A DNA stretch of 19,831 nt, taken from DASRHT01 sp035293765. Its GTDB lineage: Bacteria > Chloroflexota > Ktedonobacteria > Ktedonobacterales > Ktedonobacteraceae. The notes beneath the pieces are model-generated. The model ran no database searches and was not told where the DNA came from. It saw only the letters and a list, made by a program, of their open reading frames with translations. Position numbers and translations under genes: made by a program. This document shows positions 1 to 9,099 of the stretch, piece after piece (within the stretch, counting starts at the first letter, position 1; every line of letters starts with the position of its first letter). Location of the stretch: the NCBI GenBank assembly GCA_035293765.1, contig DATGMF010000054.1, positions 1-19,831 on the forward strand. The letters are read 5' to 3'.

Positions 1-1
1 G

Positions 2-3000
2 CTTGCGCGTCGTCCCTTCGATCTGGAGCGGGGACCGCTCCTGCGAGCGTGTCTGCTCCAATTGGGGGAAGAGGAACACTGGTTGCTGCTGAGCCTGCAT
101 CACATCATCACCGATGGCTGGTCGATGAACATCCTGTGGCGTGAGCTGGCGGCAGGGTATCGAGCGGCGCTCACCCGGGAGTCGGTGTCGTTGCCTGCGT
201 TGCCGGTGCAGTATGCTGACTATGCGCTCTGGCAACGGGAGTGGTTGCAAGGGGAGGTGCTAGCGCGGCAACTGGCCTATTGGCAAGAGCAGTTGCAAGG
301 TGCGCAGACGCTGCTGGCTCTGCCGAGCGACCATCCGCGTCCGGCGGTGCAGCGGTTCCGCGGAGCCAGCCATGCTTTCACGCTCTCAAAGGAGCTGACC
401 CGGGGACTGTGGGCGCTGAGCCGAGGGGAGGAAGTGACGCTGTTCATGACGTTGCTGGCGGGCTTTGCGGTGCTGTTGTCGCGTTACAGTGGGCAGCGAG
501 ACCTGGTGATCGGGATGCCCATCGCCAACCGCGCGCGAGAGGAGATCGAGGAGGTGGTTGGCTTCTTCGTCAACACCTTGCCTCTCCGACTGAATCTTTC
601 AAGTGCCATCGATCAATCTGGCTGCGGTGAGCTTTCCGTGCGCGGGTTGTTAAAGAGGGTACGAGAGGTAGCCCTTGCAGCCTATGCCCATCAAGATCTC
701 CCCTTTGAGCGTCTGGTCGATGCCTTACACCTGGAGCGCGATTTGAGTTATACTCCACTCTTCCAGGTCATGTTCGCTCTCCAGAATGAGGCACCGTTGC
801 TTCATGATCTACCCGAATTGTCAATCACAGCTCTGCCAGTTGAGAGCGGCGTTGCGCGTTTCGATCTCACGCTTTTCATAGAGGAGGGTGACCTGGAAGT
901 ATCAGGAGCATTCGAATATAATCTCGACCTGTTTGAGCCAGCTACTATAGAACGTTTAGCGAAACATCTGCAAGTGCTATTGGAGGGGATGGTCGCCAAT
1001 CCTGATCAGCCTATCGTTAATCTGCCACTTTTGGCCGCCGAAGAACGCCAGCAAATGTTGGTTGATTGGAACGAAACCAGACAGGAAGGGCTAGCTGATA
1101 TCTGCTTGCCACAATTGCTTGAGAAGCAAGCTGAGCGCATTCCTGAAGCCATTGCATTGGTCTATGAAGAGATGCGGATTACCTATAGTGAGCTGCACGA
1201 ACGTGCCAATCAACTGGCCCATTATTTGCGACGTCTGGGGGTGGGGCCGGAACGCACGGTAGGGCTCTGGTTGGATCGTTCTCCCGAAATGGTGATAGCG
1301 GTCCTGGCAGTGCTCAAGGCGGGAGGGGCGTATGTACCGTTTGATCCTTCTTATCCGAGGCAACGCCTGACTTTCATGCTCGTTGACGCCCGGGTCTCAG
1401 TACTACTCACATATAAACAGGATGTGACATCCCTGGCGGATCATGGCGCTACAATCGTGCCTCTGGAAGATGCCTGGTCAGCCATTTTACAAGAAAGCAC
1501 TGAACGACTAGACAGTGAAATACGCCCGGCGCATCTGGCGTATATTATCTATACCTCTGGTTCAACTGGTCAACCTAAAGGGGTTATGATTACACATGGC
1601 GGTCTGGTAAATTATCTCTCCTGGTGTGTGCAAGCATATGATATGGCACGGGGATATGGTTCGTTGCTTCATTCCTCCCTGGCCTTCGATTTATCTGTCA
1701 CAGCTCTTTTCGCTCCCTTGTTGACGGGAAAAATCCTCAAGTTGCTGCCTGAAGAGAAAGATATCAATGCGCTGGGTAATGCGCTACAAAAATCGCGCGA
1801 ACTGAGTCTGGTCAAATTGACTCCCACCCATCTGAGTTTGCTTACTCAACAACTGGAGAACGCGAGTATAGCCGACTGTACTTCTGCATTCATTCTAGGT
1901 GGAGAGGCATTGCTGTATGAACACATAGCGTTCTGGCGGGAGCGTATGCCTCACCTCAAGCTTTTTAACGAATACGGCCCCACAGAGACAGTGGTGGGCT
2001 GCTGTGTTTACGAACTGCCGGATGGCGCTGCTTCTATCGATAAAGCCTCGATTCCGATTGGACGACCAATCGCGAACTCTCAGCTCTATATCCTGGATGC
2101 GCAATTGCAACCAGTCCCAATCGGGGTGATAGGAGAACTCTACATAGGGGGAGCGGGAGTGGCTCGCGGCTACTGGCAGAGGCCGGAGCTCACAGCAGAA
2201 CGTTTTTTGCCGGACCTGTTCAGTAGCAAGCCTGGCGCGCGCTTCTATCGTAGTGGCGATCTGGCGCGCTACCTACCTGATGGCATAATTGAGTATCTAG
2301 GCCGCAATGACCAGCAGGTGAAACTACGTGGTTATCGTATCGAACCGGGAGAGGTCGAAGCCGTTTTGTACCGGCATCCGGCGGTACAAGAAGCAGCCGT
2401 GCTGCTGCGTGAGGATCATCTCAAAAGAAGGCAGCTTGTAGCCTATGTTGTTCCTCAACAAAGCGTGTCCAGGCTCACGAATAGCGATCTGCGCCACTTC
2501 CTTGAAGAACAGCTACCCAATTATATGGTCCCGACGGCCTTCATTCAGCTAGAAGCGCTTCCTTTGACGCCTGGCGGTAAAGTAGATCAACGTGTCCTGC
2601 CTGCGCCCGTACAGAACCGATTAGAATGGGAGCACGCTCATACGGCGCCACAGACTCCGACCGAAGAAGCTCTGCTGAGAATCTGGAGCGACGTCCTCAA
2701 ACTCGAGCAGATTGGCATCCATGACAACTTCTTCGAGTTGGGAGGTGATTCAATCCTGTCGCTGCAAATTGTGGCGAGAGCCACCGCCATCGGCTTACCC
2801 CTGACCCCGCGACTGCTCTTCCAGCAGCAGACGATTGCGCAACTGGCCGCGGTGATCGGTGCAACCTCCCCAGAGCAGACTGAGCAAGATAGCGTGGCGG
2901 GGCCAGTACCGCTCACCCCTATCCTGCACTGGTTTTTTGAGCAAAACCAGCCAGTGCCACGGCATTGGAATCAGGCACTCCTCCTGGAGATGCGTCAGCC

Positions 3001-6000
3001 GCTCAATCCATCTGTGCTACAGAGATCCTTGCAAGCCTTGCTTATTCACCATGATATGCTGCTCCTGCGTGCCCAAAACCACCCGGATGGCTGGCGACTC
3101 TTCATTGCGGAACCTGATCTAACCGAGCCCGTCTCCATTGTTTCTATCGACCTATCATCCTTGCCTGTAGCAGAACAGAACCGAGCTCTGGAAGAGGCCG
3201 CTTCTTCATTGCAAGCGAGCTTGCACCTGGCCGATGGGCCGTTGCTGCGCGCGGCGGTCTTTCAACTGAGGATACCACAGCCTGACCGCCTGTTGCTGGT
3301 TATTCACCACCTCGCTATTGACATTGTCTCCTGGTCGATACTCCTTGAGGATCTCCAAAGCGCCTACCGCCAGTTGAGCCAGGCCAGATCCCTGCGCATG
3401 CCAGCTAAGACCACGTCCTTCCGGCGCTGGGCTGAGCGCCTGAATGCGTATGCCCAAACTCCGGCGCTATGCCAGCAAATGCAATTCTGGCTGAGTCAAC
3501 CCTGGGGAGAGGTCCATCCTTTACCCAGAGATTATTCTGCTGAGCTGAATGCTAACACCGAAGGGTCTGCCCAGACCGTTTCGCAGGCACTTTCTGCTGA
3601 GGAAACGCATGCCCTCCTTTTCGCGGTGCCCAAAGCGTATCGTACCCAGATCAATGAGGTGCTCCTGGCTGCCCTGGTCATGACCTTTGCCCGCTGGACC
3701 GGTCAGCAGGTGTTGTTGGTGCATCTGGAGGGGCACGGGCGTGAAGATATTTTGGAGGAGGTGGAGCTCTCGCGTACCGTCGGCTGGTTTACAGCTCTGA
3801 TCCCGCTGGTCCTCTCTCTGGGGAATAAGCAGGAACCAGGAGAAATTTTGAAACATATCAAAGAGCAGTTACGGCGTGTGCCCAACAACGGCCTCGGTTT
3901 TGGTTTGCTACGCTACCTGAGCCTGGATGAGGGCTGTCAGGCTCAACTGGCTGCTCTGCCACACCCTGAAGTTTCCTTCAATTATGCCGGTCGTTCAGCG
4001 TTCAACCTGGCGGAGGACGAGTTTTTCTCTGTGGCATCTGAGGCGACGGGCGCCTCTCGTGACCCGCGCAATCGCCGTGTACATGTGCTCGATTGTAACG
4101 GCAGCATCATACAGGGGCAGTTGTATGTCGAATGGACCTATAGCAACCGGTTCCATGCGCGTGCTACCATTGAGCGACTGGCACGCGGCTATCTGGAATC
4201 ATTGCGGGAATTGATTGAGCACTGCCAATCACCCCAGGCTGGTGGTTTCACTCCCTCCGATTTTCCCGAGGCAGGTCTCACTCAAACGGCTCTGGACGCT
4301 GTGCTCGCCACGGTGGAAAGGATCATAGGAGAGCCCATAGGCGCGCAATCGGTCGAAGCTATCTATCCTTTATCGTCGTTGCAGGAGGGCATGCTGTTCC
4401 ATAGTCTGTATCATCCGCGATCAGCAGTCTATATTGAGCAGATCGCTTGTACCTTTCATGGCAACCTGGACATCGCAGCGTTCAAACACGCCTGGCAGCA
4501 GGTGATAGCTCACCATTCTGTTCTGCGCACCCTCTTTTTGTGGGAACAGCTCGAAACGTTGTTGCAGGTGGTGCTGCCGCAGATCAAACTGCCCTGGACT
4601 GAAGAACAGTGGTGCGACCTTGCCGCCAGCGAGCAGGACGAGCGCATCCACTCCTGGTTGTACGCCGACCGGGTGCGAGGATTTGACCTGTCGCAGGCTC
4701 CGCTGTTTCGCCTCAATTTGATTCACCTGAGCGAAAACGTGTGTCACTTCACCTGGAGCTTTCACCACCTGCTGCTGGATGGCTGGAGCACTGCCACGGT
4801 GCTGGGGCAAGTCTTCGCCTGCTATAATGCTCTGCGTCAGCACCAGAGCTTCGTGCTGCCCGCAAGTCGTCCCTATCGCGACTATATCGGCTGGCTCGGA
4901 CGGCAAAAGCTGGCTCAGGCCGAGCGTTTCTGGCGCCAGCATCTGCAGGGATTTACCACCCCGACGTCCCTGGCAGTCCGCCGCCCCGCCTTCTTGCAGG
5001 GAGAGGAGCACGAGCAGTATGATGAGCAGAAGCTCTCTCTGGTGGCATCAACGACCACCGCGTTGCAGGAGTTCGCCCGGCGGGAACAACTCACGCTCAA
5101 TACGTTGGTGCAGGGAGCCTGGGCGTTGCTGCTTTCCCACTACAGCGGAGCAGCCGATGTGGTCTTCGGCGTCACGGTCTCGGGTCGCCCTGCCGAGCTG
5201 GTCGGCAGCATGGCGATGGTGGGTCTGTTTATCAATACCCTACCGTTGCGTGCCTCCATTGATCCGCGACAACCTCTCACTGCCTGGCTTCGCCACCTGC
5301 AAAGGCAGCAGGCAGAGACGCGTCAGTACGAGTATAGCCCGCTGGTGCAGGTACAGAGCTGGAGTGAGGTGCCACGAGGCCAACCGCTCTTCGAGAGTGT
5401 GCTCATTTTCGAAAATTATCCGGTCGATGCCTCTTTGGAGCATATTGATGGCCTGGAGATCCGCGATGTGCTAATAGCCGAGCGGACCAATTATCCGCTG
5501 ACGCTAACTGTAGCCCCTGGCCCCCGTTTGCTGCTCCGCATCGGCTATATGGGGAACCATTTTGAAGATACAATTATTCAGCAGATGAGCAAGCACTTGC
5601 AAATGGTGCTGGAAGCAATGATAGCCTCTCCCGAACAGCGGCTGGAAAACATCTCTCTCTTGACGGATGCGGAACGGCAGCAGATGCTGGTCGCATTCCA
5701 TGCGACCAGTACCACCTTTTCCTATAATGGAAGCATCTCGGACCTGTTCGAGGAGCAGGTGGCGCGCACTCCTGATGCCGTCGCCCTGATTTTTGCAGAG
5801 CAACATCTTACCTATGATGAATTGAATCGGCGTGCCAATTACCTGGCCCACTACCTCAAACATCTGGGAGTGGAACCAGAGACGCTGGTTGCCCTGTGCC
5901 TGGAGCGTTCTCTTGAACTGCTAATAGGGTTGCTAGGAATATTAAAGGCGGGAGGAGCTTATGTCCCTCTCGACCCTTCTTACCCTAAGGAGCGGCTAGA

Positions 6001-7693
6001 CTTTATGCTCGCCGATATACAAATGCACCGCACAGGAAGCTGCCAGGGGCAACCTTTGTTGCTAACTCAGCAGTCATTGCTCGCTGTACTGCCCTCCGCA
6101 CGGGCGCTGGTCGTGCTTATAGATGCTCAGTGGGCCGAAATTATTCACACGTCAGAAGAGCATCGGGTTAGTCAGGTGCAGGGGGATCATCTGGCCTACG
6201 TGATCTATACCTCTGGATCAACCGGCCAACCCAAAGGTGTACAGGTTCGACATTGGGCTGTGGTAAACTTCCTGGTTTCCATGCAACGTCTGCTCGGCTT
6301 ACAAGCTCATGACATTCTGCTGGCTATTACTACCCTATCTTTTGATATCGCTGTGCTGGAACTTTTCCTGCCTCTGTGCAATGGAGCGCGCACGGTCATG
6401 CTCTCCCGCAAGAGCGCCGCTGATGGCAATGAGCTGGCTCAGGCTTTGCAGCGCAGCGGAGCCACGTTTCAGCAAGCGACCCCTATGAGCTGGCGCCTGC
6501 TGTTGGAGGCGGGCTGGGCAGGCTCTCCTCATCTCAAAATGCTTTGTGGTGGTGAGGCTCTTACGTATGAGCTGGCTGACCGTTTGCTCCCTGGAGGTGC
6601 TGAGCTCTGGAATCTTTATGGACCCACAGAAACGACGATTTGGTCAACGGCTCAGCGTGTGCAACAAGAAGCAGGAGCCCATTCTGGGCTTGCTGCACCT
6701 ATAGGTCGTCCTATCGCTAATACTCAGATATATCTGCTTGACAGATATCTGCGACCCGTGCCTGTGGGTGTGCCTGGAGAACTCTATATTGGGGGAGCAG
6801 GTCTGGCACGCGGTTATCTTAATCGACCTGATCTTACCGCTGAGCGGTTTATTCCTCATCCCTGGTCAGAAGAGCCTGGCGCTCGTCTGTACTGGACGGG
6901 CGACCTGGGTCGCTATTTGTCCGATGGCACCATTGAGTTTCTTGGTCGTAACGATTTGCAGGTGAAGATCCGCGGCTATCGTATCGAGTTGGCTGAAATC
7001 GAAGCCGCCCTGGCGCAGCATCCAGCGGTGCAAGAGGGTATTGTTGTAGTTCGCGAGATGCCGGTTGGGGAGAAACGCCTGGTGGCTTATGTCATCCTGC
7101 GCGAAAAGGGACATCAAGAGCCAGTGGGGGAGAATGCCCCAATCGCTCAAGATAAGCCCACGCTCACTCTGGCAGCGTTGCGAGCATTTTTGCGCGAAAA
7201 GCTACCGGACTATATGTTGCCTTCCGCCATGATACGTTTACCAGCTTTACCACTCTTGTCCGGCGGCAAGGTAGATCGTCGCCATCTCCCATCTCCTGAC
7301 GATCCTTCTTTCACCGAGTCGGACCAGGAGACAGAGGAAGATGCGGCAACCGGGCCGCGTACACCAGTCGAGGAAGTGCTTGCCGGCGTGTGGGAAGAAG
7401 TGTTAGGGCTGAAGCGTGTGCGGGTTTTCGACAATTTCTTTGAACGGGGGGGGCATTCCTTGTTTGCTATTCGGGTGATCTCTCGGGTCCGTTCGCTCTT
7501 CCAGGTAGATCTCGCGGTGATGCATCTGTTTGAAGCTCCCACGGTTGCCGGTCTGGCTGAGGTCCTGCTCAAGCATGAGGTAGTACCCGGACAAATTACT
7601 GCTATTGCAAAAGTGCGCTTGAAACTCAAGCATATGTCTGCCGATGAAGTGCATGAGCAGCTTAGCCAGATGCAGAAAAAAAAGAGAGAATAG
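2..7693 (+). CDS. Non-ribosomal peptide synthetase, 3' part (C-A-PCP-E-C-A-PCP), predicted D-Asn then Gly
   Basis: Multidomain peptide synthetase; the reading frame is open to the left edge, so the true start lies outside the window. Domains by nucleotide position: partial condensation (HHIITDG at 98-118) to about 1050; adenylation A1 about 1100-2600 (YTSGSTGQPKG loop near 1550); carrier PCP1 (LGGDS, phosphopantetheine Ser at 2750-2752); epimerization about 2900-4230 (HHLAID at 3305-3322, EGHGRE, PNNGLGFGLLRYL, FNYAG); condensation about 4360-5680 (SLQEGMLFHSLY, typical of D-donor condensation domains; HHLLLDG at 4763-4783); A2 about 5730-7290; PCP2 (GGHSL, Ser 7457-7459). The ten-residue A-domain codes read by alignment to the GrsA positions are DLTKIGEVGK (one change from the known Asn code) and DILQLGLIWK (a known Gly code). 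The protein ends with a charged tail and has no thioesterase or reductase. NRPS identity is certain; substrates are likely. Confidence 0.96.
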   Translation, partial: LARRPFDLERGPLLRACLLQLGEEEHWLLLSLHHIITDGWSMNILWRELAAGYRAALTRESVSLPALPVQYADYALWQREWLQGEVLARQLAYWQEQLQGAQTLLALPSDHPRPAVQRFRGASHAFTLSKELTRGLWALSRGEEVTLFMTLLAGFAVLLSRYSGQRDLVIGMPIANRAREEIEEVVGFFVNTLPLRLNLSSAIDQSGCGELSVRGLLKRVREVALAAYAHQDLPFERLVDALHLERDLSYTPLFQVMFALQNEAPLLHDLPELSITALPVESGVARFDLTLFIEEGDLEVSGAFEYNLDLFEPATIERLAKHLQVLLEGMVANPDQPIVNLPLLAAEERQQMLVDWNETRQEGLADICLPQLLEKQAERIPEAIALVYEEMRITYSELHERANQLAHYLRRLGVGPERTVGLWLDRSPEMVIAVLAVLKAGGAYVPFDPSYPRQRLTFMLVDARVSVLLTYKQDVTSLADHGATIVPLEDAWSAILQESTERLDSEIRPAHLAYIIYTSGSTGQPKGVMITHGGLVNYLSWCVQAYDMARGYGSLLHSSLAFDLSVTALFAPLLTGKILKLLPEEKDINALGNALQKSRELSLVKLTPTHLSLLTQQLENASIADCTSAFILGGEALLYEHIAFWRERMPHLKLFNEYGPTETVVGCCVYELPDGAASIDKASIPIGRPIANSQLYILDAQLQPVPIGVIGELYIGGAGVARGYWQRPELTAERFLPDLFSSKPGARFYRSGDLARYLPDGIIEYLGRNDQQVKLRGYRIEPGEVEAVLYRHPAVQEAAVLLREDHLKRRQLVAYVVPQQSVSRLTNSDLRHFLEEQLPNYMVPTAFIQLEALPLTPGGKVDQRVLPAPVQNRLEWEHAHTAPQTPTEEALLRIWSDVLKLEQIGIHDNFFELGGDSILSLQIVARATAIGLPLTPRLLFQQQTIAQLAAVIGATSPEQTEQDSVAGPVPLTPILHWFFEQNQPVPRHWNQALLLEMRQPLNPSVLQRSLQALLIHHDMLLLRAQNHPDGWRLFIAEPDLTEPVSIVSIDLSSLPVAEQNRALEEAASSLQASLHLADGPLLRAAVFQLRIPQPDRLLLVIHHLAIDIVSWSILLEDLQSAYRQLSQARSLRMPAKTTSFRRWAERLNAYAQTPALCQQMQFWLSQPWGEVHPLPRDYSAELNANTEGSAQTVSQALSAEETHALLFAVPKAYRTQINEVLLAALVMTFARWTGQQVLLVHLEGHGREDILEEVELSRTVGWFTALIPLVLSLGNKQEPGEILKHIKEQLRRVPNNGLGFGLLRYLSLDEGCQAQLAALPHPEVSFNYAGRSAFNLAEDEFFSVASEATGASRDPRNRRVHVLDCNGSIIQGQLYVEWTYSNRFHARATIERLARGYLESLRELIEHCQSPQAGGFTPSDFPEAGLTQTALDAVLATVERIIGEPIGAQSVEAIYPLSSLQEGMLFHSLYHPRSAVYIEQIACTFHGNLDIAAFKHAWQQVIAHHSVLRTLFLWEQLETLLQVVLPQIKLPWTEEQWCDLAASEQDERIHSWLYADRVRGFDLSQAPLFRLNLIHLSENVCHFTWSFHHLLLDGWSTATVLGQVFACYNALRQHQSFVLPASRPYRDYIGWLGRQKLAQAERFWRQHLQGFTTPTSLAVRRPAFLQGEEHEQYDEQKLSLVASTTTALQEFARREQLTLNTLVQGAWALLLSHYSGAADVVFGVTVSGRPAELVGSMAMVGLFINTLPLRASIDPRQPLTAWLRHLQRQQAETRQYEYSPLVQVQSWSEVPRGQPLFESVLIFENYPVDASLEHIDGLEIRDVLIAERTNYPLTLTVAPGPRLLLRIGYMGNHFEDTIIQQMSKHLQMVLEAMIASPEQRLENISLLTDAERQQMLVAFHATSTTFSYNGSISDLFEEQVARTPDAVALIFAEQHLTYDELNRRANYLAHYLKHLGVEPETLVALCLERSLELLIGLLGILKAGGAYVPLDPSYPKERLDFMLADIQMHRTGSCQGQPLLLTQQSLLAVLPSARALVVLIDAQWAEIIHTSEEHRVSQVQGDHLAYVIYTSGSTGQPKGVQVRHWAVVNFLVSMQRLLGLQAHDILLAITTLSFDIAVLELFLPLCNGARTVMLSRKSAADGNELAQALQRSGATFQQATPMSWRLLLEAGWAGSPHLKMLCGGEALTYELADRLLPGGAELWNLYGPTETTIWSTAQRVQQEAGAHSGLAAPIGRPIANTQIYLLDRYLRPVPVGVPGELYIGGAGLARGYLNRPDLTAERFIPHPWSEEPGARLYWTGDLGRYLSDGTIEFLGRNDLQVKIRGYRIELAEIEAALAQHPAVQEGIVVVREMPVGEKRLVAYVILREKGHQEPVGENAPIAQDKPTLTLAALRAFLREKLPDYMLPSAMIRLPALPLLSGGKVDRRHLPSPDDPSFTESDQETEEDAATGPRTPVEEVLAGVWEEVLGLKRVRVFDNFFERGGHSLFAIRVISRVRSLFQVDLAVMHLFEAPTVAGLAEVLLKHEVVPGQITAIAKVRLKLKHMSADEVHEQLSQMQKKKRE

Positions 7694-7749
7694 GCCAGGA
7701 ACTTGCATTGTGCCACCGAAGATCGATTCTCCGTCATCTCCTGTCAAAA

Positions 7750-7862
7750 ACCGTCAAGGTCTACCCCCGCCTCAACTCTGCTGGCTCTGCTTTCTTTTGC
7801 CTGCTGTTTTATCAAATAAAGTACCACTATCGAAGTAGTACCTTGACGGTCATAGTACTATG
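7750..7862. promoter_or_regulatory. Palindrome cluster (candidate PadR operators)
   Basis: Three inverted repeats sit just before the PadR gene. CATAGTACTATG (7851-7862) is a perfect 12-bp palindrome lying inside the promoter spacer. GTACCACT-N5-AGTAGTAC (7821-7841) has one mismatch and sits just upstream of the -35. ACCGTCAAGGT (7750-7760) is repeated inverted as ACCTTGACGGT (7840-7850), overlapping the -35. The first two share an AGTAC core. PadR proteins usually repress their own operon through such palindromes, so autoregulation is inferred from position. Confidence 0.55.
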
Positions 7863-7871
7863 ATGTATACT
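7843..7871 (+). promoter_or_regulatory. Sigma-70-type promoter of the padR-ABC cassette
   Basis: TTGACG (7843-7848), a 17-bp spacer and TATACT (7866-7871) form a near-consensus housekeeping promoter. The predicted transcription start near 7878 leaves only a short leader before the ribosome binding site AGGTGA (7881-7886) and the ATG at 7891. A perfect palindrome fills much of the spacer, so a bound repressor would directly block polymerase. Confidence 0.7.
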
Positions 7872-7890
7872 CCGAATACGAGGTGATGCT

Positions 7891-8220
7891 ATGAGTGAAA
7901 ACAAACTAACCTCCGACCTGCTGCGCGGACATACCGATACAATGATTCTACGGCTCTTATCGGAGGCGGACCGTTACGGTTACGAGATGGTCAAGCTGAT
8001 TGCCGAGCGCTCGGGTGGTGAATATGAATTAAAGGAAGCCACCATGTACTCCAGCGTCCGGCGGCTTGAGGTGGAGGGTGACATCGAATGGTATTGGGGC
8101 GATGAATCTCAAGGCGGAAGGAGGAAATACTTCAAGATTACGGAAAAAGGGAAAGCGACGTATGATCGCAACAAAAACAACTGGGAGTACGCCAAGCGCG
8201 TGCTGGATAACCTTTTGTAA
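7891..8220 (+). CDS. PadR-family transcriptional regulator
   Basis: A 109-residue winged-helix protein of the small PadR (PadR-s1) type. Residues about 8-85 match the family pattern: a LLRGHTDTMILRLL start helix, a RYGYEMVKLI helix, the ATMYSSVRRLE recognition region and the GGRRKYFKITEKG wing, followed by a C-terminal dimerization helix. ATG at 7891 has AGGTGA four bases upstream. It is the first gene of a four-gene unit with a HAAS/pentapeptide protein and an ABC exporter, 15 bp ahead of the next start. PadR proteins of this class usually repress neighbouring transporter genes and are released by a small ligand. Here the ligand could be the NRPS product, but that is inference. Confidence 0.9.
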   Translation: MSENKLTSDLLRGHTDTMILRLLSEADRYGYEMVKLIAERSGGEYELKEATMYSSVRRLEVEGDIEWYWGDESQGGRRKYFKITEKGKATYDRNKNNWEYAKRVLDNLL

Positions 8221-8235
8221 AGGAACGGTGTTGGT

Positions 8236-9099
8236 ATGAATGAGCAATTGACCAACTATGTCAACGGCGTTTTTGCTCCATACGAGGGGGTCAAGAGCGT
8301 CGCCGAATTAAAGGCGGACCTGCTCTCCGATTTGCAGGAGCGGTTCCGTGACCTGAAAGCCGAGGGCAAGGATGATGACACTGCCTTTGCCATGACTATT
8401 GAGAGTATCGGCGACATTGAGCAAACCGTCCAGGAGGTCGCCAATCTCTCTCGTTCGCTGGAGCGGCAGGTGGTCATCAACTTGAGTGCAAGCAATTTGT
8501 CACAGAGCGACTTCGCGGGCGTTGTCGCGCGTCAAGGAAAATTTCATGCGAGTGCGTTGCGCGGCTCTGACTTTGCGAGTGCAGACTTAACTGGGAGCTC
8601 GTTTCGCAGCAGCGATGTCCGTGAGGCCATCTTTGATCGCGCCAATCTGACCGATTGCACCTTCTACACGGTTGATCTGACGGGTGCGACCTTCCGTGAA
8701 GCCATTCTGGTGCGCACCAACTTCAGTAAATCGGGGCTGGACGGAGCGCAATTCGTCGGCGTCACGCTGACGGATGTCAAATTCAACTATAGCGACCTGA
8801 GAAAAACGACGTTTGAACGCTGTACCTTTCTGGGCGTGGACTTCAAATATTCCGACCTGAGCGGACAGCGACTTGGTGGGCAGACCTTTCTCGGCGTCAC
8901 GTTTGACCTGCCGTCACTCAAGGAGGTGTCGTTTCAAGGCGCGACCCTCAAAAATGTGTCGTTCCGTCCGGTGGGTATCTGGTCCCTGAAGCGCGCCATT
9001 CAATCCATGAACTTTGACGGTGCGAGAATGGATAAGCTCACGTACGCCGCGCTCAAAGGTCTGGGAGCGGATGTCTCGAAGGTGACTGTTCTATCATAA
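8236..9099 (+). CDS. HAAS-like domain fused to pentapeptide repeats
   Basis: A 287-residue protein in two parts. Residues about 1-75 resemble the HAAS/permease-prefix helical domain often paired with PadR regulators: MNEQLTNYVNGVFAPYEG, then an ELKADLLSDLQERF helix and a SIGDIEQTVQEV segment. Residues about 82-240 are pentapeptide repeats of the A(D/N)Lxx type (SDFAGV, SDFASADLTGSSF, ANLTDCTFYTVDLTGATF), expected to form a right-handed quadrilateral beta-helix. No membrane segment or signal peptide is seen, so it is probably cytoplasmic. A ribosome site (AAAGGAA) lies about 11 bases before ATG 8236. The usual partner of PadR is a HAAS protein with transmembrane helices, so the pentapeptide replacement is unusual. 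Its function is unknown. Partner binding for PadR or the exporter, or target protection as in Qnr-type pentapeptide proteins, are possibilities only. Confidence 0.8.
   Translation: MNEQLTNYVNGVFAPYEGVKSVAELKADLLSDLQERFRDLKAEGKDDDTAFAMTIESIGDIEQTVQEVANLSRSLERQVVINLSASNLSQSDFAGVVARQGKFHASALRGSDFASADLTGSSFRSSDVREAIFDRANLTDCTFYTVDLTGATFREAILVRTNFSKSGLDGAQFVGVTLTDVKFNYSDLRKTTFERCTFLGVDFKYSDLSGQRLGGQTFLGVTFDLPSLKEVSFQGATLKNVSFRPVGIWSLKRAIQSMNFDGARMDKLTYAALKGLGADVSKVTVLS

Noticed and set aside
4421..5011. 196-residue open frame on the - strand inside the NRPS
   Set aside because: It is antisense to a conserved condensation domain and its translation has no recognisable motif.
4779..5474. 231-residue + strand open frame overlapping the NRPS in another frame
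   Set aside because: It is out of frame with conserved condensation motifs and is rich in Arg, Ser and Cys, as expected of a shadow frame.
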